DNA from: a bacterium | GTDB lineage: Bacteria > Planctomycetota > J058 > JAJDCP01 | NCBI GenBank assembly: GCA_030428695.1 | Contig: JAUIEM010000280.1 | Span: 1 to 13,454 of the forward strand | Direction: 5' to 3' | DNA length: 13,454 nt | Part shown: in pieces, positions 1 through 5,525 of the stretch | Position numbering within the stretch: the stretch's first letter is position 1 | Layout of the letters: every line of letters begins with the position of its first letter | Notes under the pieces: generated by a model | The model's database searches: none | Seen by the model: only the letters and a program-made list of their open reading frames with translations | What the model was told of the DNA's origin: nothing | Translations under genes and position numbers: made by a program

Positions 1-563
1 ACGCCCTGACCGTGGCCGGCGACCTGGCCCTCGCGACCGGCCCGGAGGCCAGCGAGCGCGCCTACCGGGCGGCCTGGCGGGCGCGCCTGCGGCTGCTGCG
101 CGGGCCGGGGGCGCGGCCCGAGGATCAGGAGGAGGCGCTCGTCCTCTTCCGCCAGCGCGGCAACCTCGCCCTCAACGCCGGCCGCTTCGGCGCCGCGCGC
201 GGCCTCTTCGCCGCCGGCCTGGCCCTGCTCGGGCGCACTCGCCGCCCCGGGCTCGCGCGCCTGCGGCGGGACCTGCTCGGCGGCCTGGGCAAGGCCTGCG
301 CCGGCCTCGGCCAGGGCCACCCCGCGCGGGCAGCCCTGCGCGCGGCGGTGCGGGCGGGGGCCGCGCTGGCCTGTGCGCCGGCGGCGCTTCCCGAAGATCT
401 CGCCCGTCACTGTGAGAATGCGTGCAACGCCGCCGGTCTCGCGCGCTGGGCGGGAGACCTCGGGGAGTACCGGGCTCTGCTCCGCCACGTCCGGCGCCAC
501 GCCCGCCGCGACCCGCAGGTGGGGGCGCATACCTGGCTGCGGCTGCGGGTGCTGGTGGAGTAG
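1..563 (+). CDS. Helical-repeat (TPR-like) protein, C-terminal part, 5' end outside window
   Basis: The reading frame is open to the left edge (codons GCC CTG ACC precede the GTG at 12), so this is the last 186 or so residues of a longer protein ending at TAG 561-563. The visible part is an Ala/Leu/Arg/Gly-rich series of amphipathic helices. One segment around residues 45-75 of the visible part (RQRGNLALNAGRFGAARGLF) has the spacing and small residues of a tetratricopeptide repeat, and further helical hairpins follow. No catalytic motif is seen. Such TPR tails are often fused to kinases, ATPases or transcription regulators, but the N-terminal domain that would decide this lies outside the window. 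The last 157 bp overlap the end of the opposing membrane-protein frame. The fold type is moderately sure; the function is unknown. Confidence 0.6.
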   Translation, partial: ALTVAGDLALATGPEASERAYRAAWRARLRLLRGPGARPEDQEEALVLFRQRGNLALNAGRFGAARGLFAAGLALLGRTRRPGLARLRRDLLGGLGKACAGLGQGHPARAALRAAVRAGAALACAPAALPEDLARHCENACNAAGLARWAGDLGEYRALLRHVRRHARRDPQVGAHTWLRLRVLVE

Positions 564-1105
564 GGGCGGTTGGTCTTCTTCCCGTCTTCCTCGTCTTCTT
601 CTTCTTGGCGTCCTGGCGGTTCCCGGCGTCGTCCGGTCAACGAGTGTCCGCTTCCCCGTCCGGCTCGAGCCATGCGGCGGCGCGGTTCCTCTGCTCCTCG
701 AGCACCCAGCCGGCACAGCCCGTCGCACACCATCCAGGCCGCGGGCCAGGCGAGCGCGAACATGGCGGCCGCACGCAGGACGGCCCGCCGGGCTTCATCG
801 AGCTGGAGGAACGCGGCGTGGTGGACCCGCAGGCGCGTGAGCTCCTCCGCCTCCCGCTCGAAGTACAGCCCGAGGGCTCGCACCAGCCACCAGGCGGCCA
901 GCCAGGCTGCGGCGACCGCGGCGAGAGGGACGGTGCGCTGCAGGCCGAGATCCCAGCCCAACCCGCTCCCGTGGTGGTAGACGTGGGCGACGAAGGCGGC
1001 GCCGAAGCCGAGGCCCGCGGCGACCTCGACGACCCGCCGCTGCCGCCGGGAACAGCGCTGGAGCGCGGCTCCGGCGCGGACGACCGGCGGGCCTTCAAGC
1101 GTCAT
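407..1105 (-). CDS. Small three-helix membrane protein with acidic tail
   Basis: This is a 232-residue frame starting at ATG (complement of 1103-1105), overlapping the stop of the upstream DUF7662-like gene by 11 bp, so translation is probably coupled. Three hydrophobic segments are visible at about residues 27-44, 58-82 and 108-128, separated by charged loops (FEREAEELTRLR). From about residue 140 the character changes to an Arg-rich stretch and then an acidic run (EEEDEEDGKK, about 168-177). Residues from about 181 on are antisense to the 3' end of the left-hand TPR-like gene and look like noise. Either the real gene lacks an early stop and reads into its neighbour, or a frameshift or lost stop lies near 570-660. 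No family is recognised. The membrane part is convincing; the exact C-terminus is not. Confidence 0.55.
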   Translation of the reverse strand: MTLEGPPVVRAGAALQRCSRRQRRVVEVAAGLGFGAAFVAHVYHHGSGLGWDLGLQRTVPLAAVAAAWLAAWWLVRALGLYFEREAEELTRLRVHHAAFLQLDEARRAVLRAAAMFALAWPAAWMVCDGLCRLGARGAEEPRRRMARAGRGSGHSLTGRRREPPGRQEEEDEEDGKKTNRPYSTSTRSRSQVCAPTCGSRRAWRRTWRSRARYSPRSPAQRARPAALHAFSQ

Positions 1106-1346
1106 CGTCGAGGCGGACGAAGCGGACCGTGCCCGCGTCGCGGTCGACCTCCGCGACCCTCCAGCCCGCGCCCTGCCAGGCGATCTTCTGCACGTGCGTC
1201 TGCGGCGTCCGTTCGAAGGCCCACCACGCGTCGTAGCTCCGGGCGCTGGGCGGAAGGCTGCAGTGCAGGATGGCCTCGAGCTCCGCGAAGACGTCGCCCT
1301 CGAGCGCCGCGAGGTGATCGGCGAGGGGCTGGTACTTGGTGGGCAT
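1095..1346 (-). CDS. DUF7662-like small protein
   Basis: This is an 83-residue protein beginning MPTKYQPLADHL at ATG (complement of 1344-1346). An AGGAGG Shine-Dalgarno lies 7 nt upstream on the minus strand (complement of about 1354-1359), which fixes this start. The frame is open further upstream but that part is repeat-derived and not coding. The sequence has the pattern I associate with DUF7662: an N-terminal KYxPLxxHL, a central LPPSARxxxAWW (about residues 31-42), and a C-terminal HVQxxAWxxAGWRVxxVD with TVRFVR (about 51-79). The biochemical function of the family is not known. It is the first gene of a two-gene minus-strand unit with the membrane protein and is divergent from the retron segment. 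The family name is from memory and should be confirmed by a profile search. Confidence 0.75.
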   Translation of the reverse strand: MPTKYQPLADHLAALEGDVFAELEAILHCSLPPSARSYDAWWAFERTPQTHVQKIAWQGAGWRVAEVDRDAGTVRFVRLDDDA

Positions 1347-1442
1347 CTGTCGTCCTCCTGTTCCTACCGTAGTGGAACCGCACGGCGTGCTCCAGCTCCG
1401 CGCGGTCGTGCTGAGAGTCGATACGCGCTCGACGGTGGAGGC

Positions 1443-1512
1443 GGGATCGGGATCGGGATCGGAATCGGAGTCGGAGTCGGAGGGAGCCGGGCGCGGGCAC
1501 GGGCACGGGCGC
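1443..1512. repeat. Degenerate tandem hexamer tract (GGNNNC)n
   Basis: The tract runs with period 6: three copies of GGGATC (1443-1460), GGAATC, two copies of GGAGTC (1467-1478), an irregular ten-base unit (1479-1488), then GGGCGC, two copies of GGGCAC and GGGCGC to 1512. Two further GGGAAC copies lie at 1544-1555. Variation is concentrated at the third to fifth base of each unit. The tract sits in the intergenic space between the divergent DUF7662-like gene and the retron RNA. When read through in the minus frame it gives a DSDSDSDPDPDP string, which is a by-product of the repeat and not protein evidence. Confidence 0.85.
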
Positions 1513-1593
1513 GGCACGTTCGGGGTCAGTCCACATCGGCCTCGGGAACGGGAACTTGCACCCCCGGACCCATCTCTGGCAAGCTGGCGCCCT

Positions 1594-1605
1594 GCGGAGA
1601 GGGGG
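1594..1605 (+). repeat. Candidate a1 repeat (pairs with 1805-1816)
   Basis: The 12 nt are complementary to 1805-1816: ten contiguous Watson-Crick pairs (1594-1603 with 1807-1816), then one G-U and one G-C. Pairing stops abruptly on the outer side. In retrons the a1 and a2 arms enclose msr-msd and bring the branching G next to the priming site. Confidence 0.5.
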
Positions 1606-1689
1606 CGTGCGTGGGCCCGAGACTCTTCTGCGGTGATCCGCCGCGGGTGAGATCTGCTTCCCATTCTTCCCCAGCGCCGTTGTTCGTCT

Positions 1690-1760
1690 GGCCAGGGTCG
1701 CGGCTATGCGACCGGCCAGAGCAAGCCGAGGCTTTCCAGCGCATAGCCGCGACCCTGGCC
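1690..1760 (+). repeat. Perfect 21-bp inverted repeat, candidate msd stem
   Basis: Arm 1690-1710 (beginning GGCCAGGGTCGCGGC) is the exact reverse complement of arm 1740-1760, with no mismatch. The 29-nt loop (1711-1739) contains a smaller AGCC/GGCT self-complement (1724-1733). The left arm's first six bases GGCCAG recur in the loop at 1714-1719. The hairpin is not followed by a T-run, so it is not a typical intrinsic terminator. Its place, 84 nt before the RT start and inside the a1/a2 pair, makes it the best candidate for the long msDNA stem. Confidence 0.9.
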
Positions 1761-1804
1761 TTGGTGAACGGCCCTGGTCCCCGGACTGAAGTCGGGACCG
1801 CGTC

Positions 1805-1816
1805 CTCCCTCTCCGC
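1805..1816 (+). repeat. Candidate a2 repeat (pairs with 1594-1605)
   Basis: This is the partner of the 1594-1605 element, lying 27 nt before the preferred RT start and just 3' of the 1776-1799 hairpin. Reverse transcription in a retron starts opposite the template base adjacent to a2, so the first msDNA base would be complementary to about position 1804 or just below. Confidence 0.5.
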
Positions 1817-1827
1817 TCTCTCCGTCC

Positions 1828-1832
1828 GGAGG
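1828..1832 (+). promoter_or_regulatory. Ribosome binding site deciding the RT start
   Basis: GGAGG lies 11 nt before ATG 1844 but only 2 nt before the in-frame GTG at 1835. The latter is too close for initiation, so ATG 1844 is preferred. Confidence 0.6.
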
Positions 1833-1843
1833 ATGTGCCGGCG

Positions 1844-3397
1844 ATGGGTCTGTTCGACTGGCTGAAGCGCCTGTTCGGGGGCGGGGAAGACGCGCCCCGC
1901 CGCCCGCGCCCTCCCTTCCGGCGGCCGTCACCCGCGCCAGCGCGCGACGATCCGGCTCCCCAGGACGTCCGCCTCGGCCTCGACACCGGCGCGCTGACCC
2001 CGTTGGAAGGCGACGCGCTGCACGCGGCGGCCGCGGCGCTGCGGGGAGGGATGCCGTGGTTCTGGCGCGGCGACCGCATCCCGGCGGCGGACGATCCCCG
2101 CACCCGCGTGATCGACCAGGGCATGCTCGGGCGCGGCCTGGTCGACGCCGAGGAGCTCGCCGAGCTGCACGCGATCGGCGCGGAGTACGACGCCCTGCGC
2201 CCCGACGCCCGGGTCGCCGCGCAGCGCGGGCGGCGGGCGGTGGAAGCGGAGCGCGCGGCCCGGCGGGAGCGCAAGGCGCGGCTCCGGGAGGAGGCCGCCG
2301 AGCGGCGCCGGCTGCGGGCCGAGGAGATCGCGCGCCGCAAGCGCGAGGACATCGTCTTCCTCGGCCGGGGGGTCTCCGCGGGGCTCGCCGACCGCGGCTC
2401 CGACCTCGAGAAGCTGCGCGCGGCCGGACTGCCAGAGCTGTCGACGCCGGCCGAGCTCGCCGCCGCCCTCGGCGTCGACATCCCGCGCCTGCGCTGGCTG
2501 GCCTTCCACGCCGAGACCGCGATGGTCAGCCACTACGCGCACTTCACGGTGCCGAAGAAGAGCGGCGGGGAGCGGCGCCTGGCCTCGCCCCTGCCGCGGC
2601 TGGCCGCCTGCCAGCGCTGGATCCTCGACGCGGTCCTGCGCCCCCTGCCGACCCACGAGGCGGCCCACGGCTTCGTGCCCGGGCGCAGCACGGTCAGCAA
2701 CGCGCGGCCGCACGTCGGCCGGGCGCTGGTGCTCAACCTCGACCTGGTCGGCTTCTTCCCGACCCTGACCTTCCCGCGCGTGCGGGGCTTCTTCGCCGCC
2801 CTCGGCTTCTCGCCCGCGGTCGCGACCATCCTCGCCCTGTTGTGCACCGCCTGCCCGCGCCGGCGGGTGCGCTTCCGCGACCAGGCCTTCTTCGTCGCGA
2901 CCGGCCCGCGGGCCCTGCCCCAGGGGGCCTGCACCAGCCCCGCCCTGAGCAACCTGATCGCGCGCCGGCTCGACGCGCGCCTGGCCGGCGTCGCGCGCAA
3001 GCTCGGCTGGCGCTATACGCGCTACGCCGACGACCTGAGCTTCTCCTGTGATGCGGACGGCGCCGAGCGGGTGGCCTGGATGATGGCGAAGACACGCCAC
3101 ATCGCCGAGGACGAGGGCTTCGCGATCAACGACAAGAAGACCCGGGTGCTGCGCAGGAACGCGCGCCAGGCGGTGACCGGCATCGTCGTCAACGAGCGGG
3201 TCGCCGTGCCCCGCAAGCTGCGCAAGCGGCTGCGGGCGATCCTGCACCGCGCGGGGCACACCGGGCTGGCGGCGCAGAACCGCGAGGGCATCCCGTACTT
3301 CCGCGCCTGGCTGCGGGGCATGATCGCCTACGTGCACATGGTCGACCCCGTGCGCGGCGGGCAGCTCCTCGCGAAGCTGGAGCGCTGCGGGGACTGA
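1844..3397 (+). CDS. Retron reverse transcriptase (Mx162-like) with long N-terminal extension
   Basis: This 517-residue protein (ATG 1844, TGA 3395-3397) would make branched RNA-linked msDNA from the adjacent RNA. Residues 1-12 form an amphipathic start (MGLFDWLKRLFG) followed by a Pro/Arg-rich linker. Residues 42-120 are an unassigned domain. About 125-172 is a strongly charged Arg/Glu coiled coil. The RT core begins near 200. It shows the retron motif NARPH (286-290, NAxxH), the first catalytic Asp in NLDL (D300), LPQGACTSP (358-366), catalytic YADD (394-397) and VTG (444-446, VTGIVVNE). The segment AAHGFVPGRS and the late AYVHMVDP resemble what I recall of the Mx162 RT of Myxococcus xanthus, which also has an N-terminal extension. 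All catalytic residues are present, so the enzyme is probably active. No same-strand effector follows; the next gene is convergent, 16 nt away. The RT identity is very sure; the Mx162 grouping is from memory. Confidence 0.95.
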   Translation: MGLFDWLKRLFGGGEDAPRRPRPPFRRPSPAPARDDPAPQDVRLGLDTGALTPLEGDALHAAAAALRGGMPWFWRGDRIPAADDPRTRVIDQGMLGRGLVDAEELAELHAIGAEYDALRPDARVAAQRGRRAVEAERAARRERKARLREEAAERRRLRAEEIARRKREDIVFLGRGVSAGLADRGSDLEKLRAAGLPELSTPAELAAALGVDIPRLRWLAFHAETAMVSHYAHFTVPKKSGGERRLASPLPRLAACQRWILDAVLRPLPTHEAAHGFVPGRSTVSNARPHVGRALVLNLDLVGFFPTLTFPRVRGFFAALGFSPAVATILALLCTACPRRRVRFRDQAFFVATGPRALPQGACTSPALSNLIARRLDARLAGVARKLGWRYTRYADDLSFSCDADGAERVAWMMAKTRHIAEDEGFAINDKKTRVLRRNARQAVTGIVVNERVAVPRKLRKRLRAILHRAGHTGLAAQNREGIPYFRAWLRGMIAYVHMVDPVRGGQLLAKLERCGD

Positions 3398-3413
3398 GGC
3401 CGGGGCTGCTTCG

Positions 3414-4853
3414 TCAACCGCGTCTGCGCATCTTCGCCGCGCCGACGGCGGCGACGCAGGCGAGCATCACCAGCCCCACCGGCAGGTTGAGCGCGAGCAG
3501 CGGGAGGCACACCAGCCCGGCGAGGAAGACGCCCAGGGGCAGGGCCTTCGTCGGCCTCCGCTCCGCGGGCGGGGCCCGGTAGGCGCGCTTGACCCGCGCG
3601 GCCCGGACGTGCATGCAGCCGCCGCAGTGTTTCGTCCCATCGAAGCGCAGCATCAGGTCCGCCGCCTCGGGCACGCCGCAACGCTCGCATGGTCGCTGCG
3701 GGCCGGAGGCGCGCTCGCGGGCGCGCTGCTCGTAGGCCTGCAGCGCCGGCCGCAGCTCGGGATAGGCGTGGCCGTAGACGGTCGCCGACCACAGCAGCTC
3801 GGCTTCCCGGCCGGGCTTGTCGAGGGTCTCGAGCTCGGCGAGCAACCAGCTGAGCTCCCCCTTCCGGTCGGCCTCGACCAGGGCCCGGGAGTCCGCGGCC
3901 CGGGTGGGGACCTCCGCGGGGGCCTCCTGCCCGCCCAGCGCCGCCCGGAAGCTCGCGGCGTCGGGGAAGCGCGCGTCCGGATCTTCCTCCAACGCCCGCG
4001 ACAACACCTCGCGGAGCTCCTCGGGGATGCGCTTCTCGCGCACGACCCGGGGGGACTCCCCGGTCAGGCAGTGGTAGAGGGTCGCGGCGAGGCCGTACAG
4101 GTCGGCCCGGGCGTCGACCTCGCTGGCGCCCTGCGCCTGCTCGGGGGCCATGTACGCCATCGTGCCGAGGGCCGCCTGGGTCAGGGTGAGCTGGAGCCGG
4201 TCGGCGCGACGGGCCAGGCCGAAGTCGCCGAGCTTGGCGCGACCCTCGGCGTCGAAGAGGATGTTGCCGGGCTTGACGTCACGGTGGATCACGCCGGCCT
4301 CATGGGCGGCCTCGAGGCCGTGGAGCAGACGCAGGCCGAGGGCGCGGGTCTCGTCTGGCGGAAGCGGGCCCTCGCGCAGGCGGTCGGCGAGGGTGCCGCC
4401 CTCGAGCAGCTCCATCGTCAGGAACAGCCCGTCGGCGTCCCGGCCGATGTCGTAGCACTCGACGATCGCCTCGTGGCGCAGGGACGAGAGCGCGCGCGCC
4501 TCCTCGAGCAGGCGCTGCTCCAGGCCCGCGGTGTCGGGTCCGGCGACGACCCGCTTGAGGGCGACCCGGCGGTCGCGCAGGCTGTCGTGGGCGGCGTACA
4601 CCCGGCCCATGCCGCCCTCGCCGAGGGAACGCTCGATCGCGAAGCGCGCGTCCGGCGAGGCCTCGGCGCGGGTCGCTCCCGCGCTGTGCAGCGAGTGGGC
4701 GAGCGGCGCGCTCTCGTCGGTTCCGGGTCCGGTCTCTGCATCGGCACGCGTCTCTTCTTCCAGCCCCTCGAGCAGCTCCGCGGCGCGCGCGTCGAGCGCA
4801 TCGCGGGCGGCGCGAGGGGAAGGGCGCGGGCGTTCGAGCGGCCTGTCCTGCAC
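3414..4853 (-). CDS. Membrane-anchored Ser/Thr protein kinase with Cys4 zinc-ribbon-like motif
   Basis: This is a 479-residue Hanks-type kinase starting at GTG (complement of 4851-4853), with a GGGAG ribosome site 6 nt upstream. The frame stays open to an ATG at 4982, but that start would lie upstream of the likely promoter and overlap the divergent gene. Kinase landmarks in this numbering are the glycine loop GEGGMG (78-83), the VALK lysine (100), HRDVKPGN (190-197), DFG (210-212) and APE (236-238), so it should be active. After a short helical region come CxxC (389, 392) and CxxC (410, 413), a likely zinc-binding ribbon. Two adjacent hydrophobic segments (438-472) then end in a basic tail. 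The kinase is therefore N-terminal and cytoplasmic, anchored by its C-terminus, with no visible extracellular sensor. Its substrate is unknown. It is convergent with the retron RT and shows no evident link to it. Confidence 0.93.
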   Translation of the reverse strand: MQDRPLERPRPSPRAARDALDARAAELLEGLEEETRADAETGPGTDESAPLAHSLHSAGATRAEASPDARFAIERSLGEGGMGRVYAAHDSLRDRRVALKRVVAGPDTAGLEQRLLEEARALSSLRHEAIVECYDIGRDADGLFLTMELLEGGTLADRLREGPLPPDETRALGLRLLHGLEAAHEAGVIHRDVKPGNILFDAEGRAKLGDFGLARRADRLQLTLTQAALGTMAYMAPEQAQGASEVDARADLYGLAATLYHCLTGESPRVVREKRIPEELREVLSRALEEDPDARFPDAASFRAALGGQEAPAEVPTRAADSRALVEADRKGELSWLLAELETLDKPGREAELLWSATVYGHAYPELRPALQAYEQRARERASGPQRPCERCGVPEAADLMLRFDGTKHCGGCMHVRAARVKRAYRAPPAERRPTKALPLGVFLAGLVCLPLLALNLPVGLVMLACVAAVGAAKMRRRG

Positions 4854-4881
4854 GGAGGGCTCCCGTCGGGGCTCGCCATCC

Positions 4882-4912
4882 AGCGTAGCAGAAACGGTGC
4901 CGCGCAGGTCAA
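4882..4912 (-). promoter_or_regulatory. Promoter-like sequence for the kinase
   Basis: Read on the minus strand, TTGACC (complement of 4907-4912) and TACGCT (complement of 4882-4887) are separated by 19 bp. The predicted start site lies roughly 20 nt before the GTG at 4853, which supports that start over the longer reading frame. The spacer is longer than the ideal 17 bp. Confidence 0.45.
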
Positions 4913-4931
4913 GCCCCCTCGATGCTGGAGG

Positions 4932-4959
4932 TTGACCGGGTCTCGCGAGCGGGTAGACT
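4932..4959 (+). promoter_or_regulatory. Promoter-like sequence placing transcription start at the ATG of the 4966 gene
   Basis: TTGACC (4932-4937) and TAGACT (4954-4959) are spaced by 16 bp. The downstream ATG at 4966 is only 6 nt after the -10 element and has no Shine-Dalgarno, which implies a leaderless mRNA. The element is back-to-back with the kinase promoter. Confidence 0.5.
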
Positions 4960-4965
4960 CCCGGC

Positions 4966-5448
4966 ATGAGCTGCCGCCGCAACGACTTCTTCCTCGACCT
5001 GCCCGGTCCGGGCCTCGCCTACCTGGCTGGCTCGGTCTGCCTGTACGGGGTCGGCGCCTGGATGCCGAGCTACGTCGCCAGGGGCTTCGCCCTGCTCGCC
5101 CTGTTCTTCACGCTGTTCTGGCTGATCGGCACGATCGTCAACAACGTCAAGGTGCGGGTGGTCCCCGACGACCTGAAGATCGTCGCCGGGCGGGTGATCT
5201 TCGCGACCTGCCTGTGCACGATCGGCTTCGTCCTCTGGCAGCAGTTCCCCTCGCGCTGGCTCGAGGGGCTCGCCTTCGTGCTGCCCTGCTGGGCGCTGTC
5301 GTGGATCACCGGCGGCTACACCGGCACCCGCATCCTGTTGATCTACCGTCGGCTCGCCATGCTCGAAGCCGAGCGCCAGGCGCGCGAGGCGGAGGCCGGG
5401 CCCGGAGAGGAGTCGGTGCCGGCCGGGACCGAAGGCGACGCTGCTTGA
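4966..5448 (+). CDS. Four-helix inner-membrane protein of unknown function
   Basis: This is a 160-residue protein with four hydrophobic segments at about 15-34, 40-60, 74-92 and 99-117. A charged tail follows (YRRLAMLEAERQAREAE) and ends in a Glu/Gly-rich stretch. The hairpin between helices 2 and 3 carries KVRVVPDDLK. No catalytic or transport motif is seen and no family is recognised. The start ATG has no ribosome site but sits directly after a good promoter-like sequence, so a leaderless transcript is likely. The gene is divergent from the kinase across 112 bp. The next lipoprotein gene has its own promoter-like sequence, so this may be monocistronic. Confidence 0.85.
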   Translation: MSCRRNDFFLDLPGPGLAYLAGSVCLYGVGAWMPSYVARGFALLALFFTLFWLIGTIVNNVKVRVVPDDLKIVAGRVIFATCLCTIGFVLWQQFPSRWLEGLAFVLPCWALSWITGGYTGTRILLIYRRLAMLEAERQAREAEAGPGEESVPAGTEGDAA

Positions 5449-5456
5449 GCCTGGCC

Positions 5457-5485
5457 TTTACAGCGCGACACCGCGCGTGTAGGCT
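5457..5485 (+). promoter_or_regulatory. Promoter-like sequence of the lipoprotein-Nudix-moaB operon
   Basis: TTTACA (5457-5462) and TAGGCT (5480-5485) are spaced by exactly 17 bp. The element lies 40 nt upstream of the GTG start at 5526 and just after the stop of the preceding gene. Confidence 0.45.
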
Positions 5486-5525
5486 TGCGCCTTTTATCGC
5501 CTGTTTCTTTGCCTGGAGGCGCGCC

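Larger units (their letters stand above)
1594..1816 (+). ncRNA. Candidate retron msr-msd non-coding RNA
   Basis: The segment lies immediately 5' of the retron reverse transcriptase on the same strand, the usual place for the msr-msd template RNA. Its ends are complementary: 1594-1605 (gcggagaggggg) pairs with 1805-1816 (ctccctctccgc) over 12 positions with one G-U, matching the expected a1/a2 arrangement. Inside, the 3' half holds a long perfect hairpin (1690-1760) and a second hairpin (1776-1799: six GC-rich pairs GGTCCC/GGGACC, a CG bulge, then GACT/AGTC), which would be copied into msDNA starting next to a2. The 5' part (about 1606-1685) would be msr and contains only a weak GCGG-TGAT-CCGC hairpin (1630-1641). 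The branching guanosine cannot be placed with confidence. The span of 223 nt is in the range of Mx162-type retron RNAs. Boundaries are inferred from complementarity only. Confidence 0.55.

Noticed and set aside
1443..1512. The hexamer tract as a CRISPR array
   Set aside because: The period is 6 with no spacers, and no cas gene is in the window.
1347..1664. N-terminal extension of the DUF7662-like protein with a DSDSDSDPDPDP run
   Set aside because: The run is the translated hexamer repeat. A strong AGGAGG lies just before the internal ATG at 1346.
1690..1760. The 21-bp hairpin as an intrinsic terminator or insertion-sequence end
   Set aside because: No T-run follows, no transposase is present, the arms are only 29 nt apart and no flanking duplication is seen.
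1835..1843. GTG at 1835 as the RT start
   Set aside because: It is only 2 nt from the GGAGG, too close for initiation. ATG 1844 has a workable 11-nt spacing.
1102..2481. 459-residue open frame on -
   Set aside because: It has Arg/Ser/Pro-rich shadow composition, crosses the retron RNA region and the RT gene, and has no ribosome site.
1928..3337. 469-residue open frame on -
   Set aside because: It is antisense to the retron RT, whose motifs are unambiguous on +.
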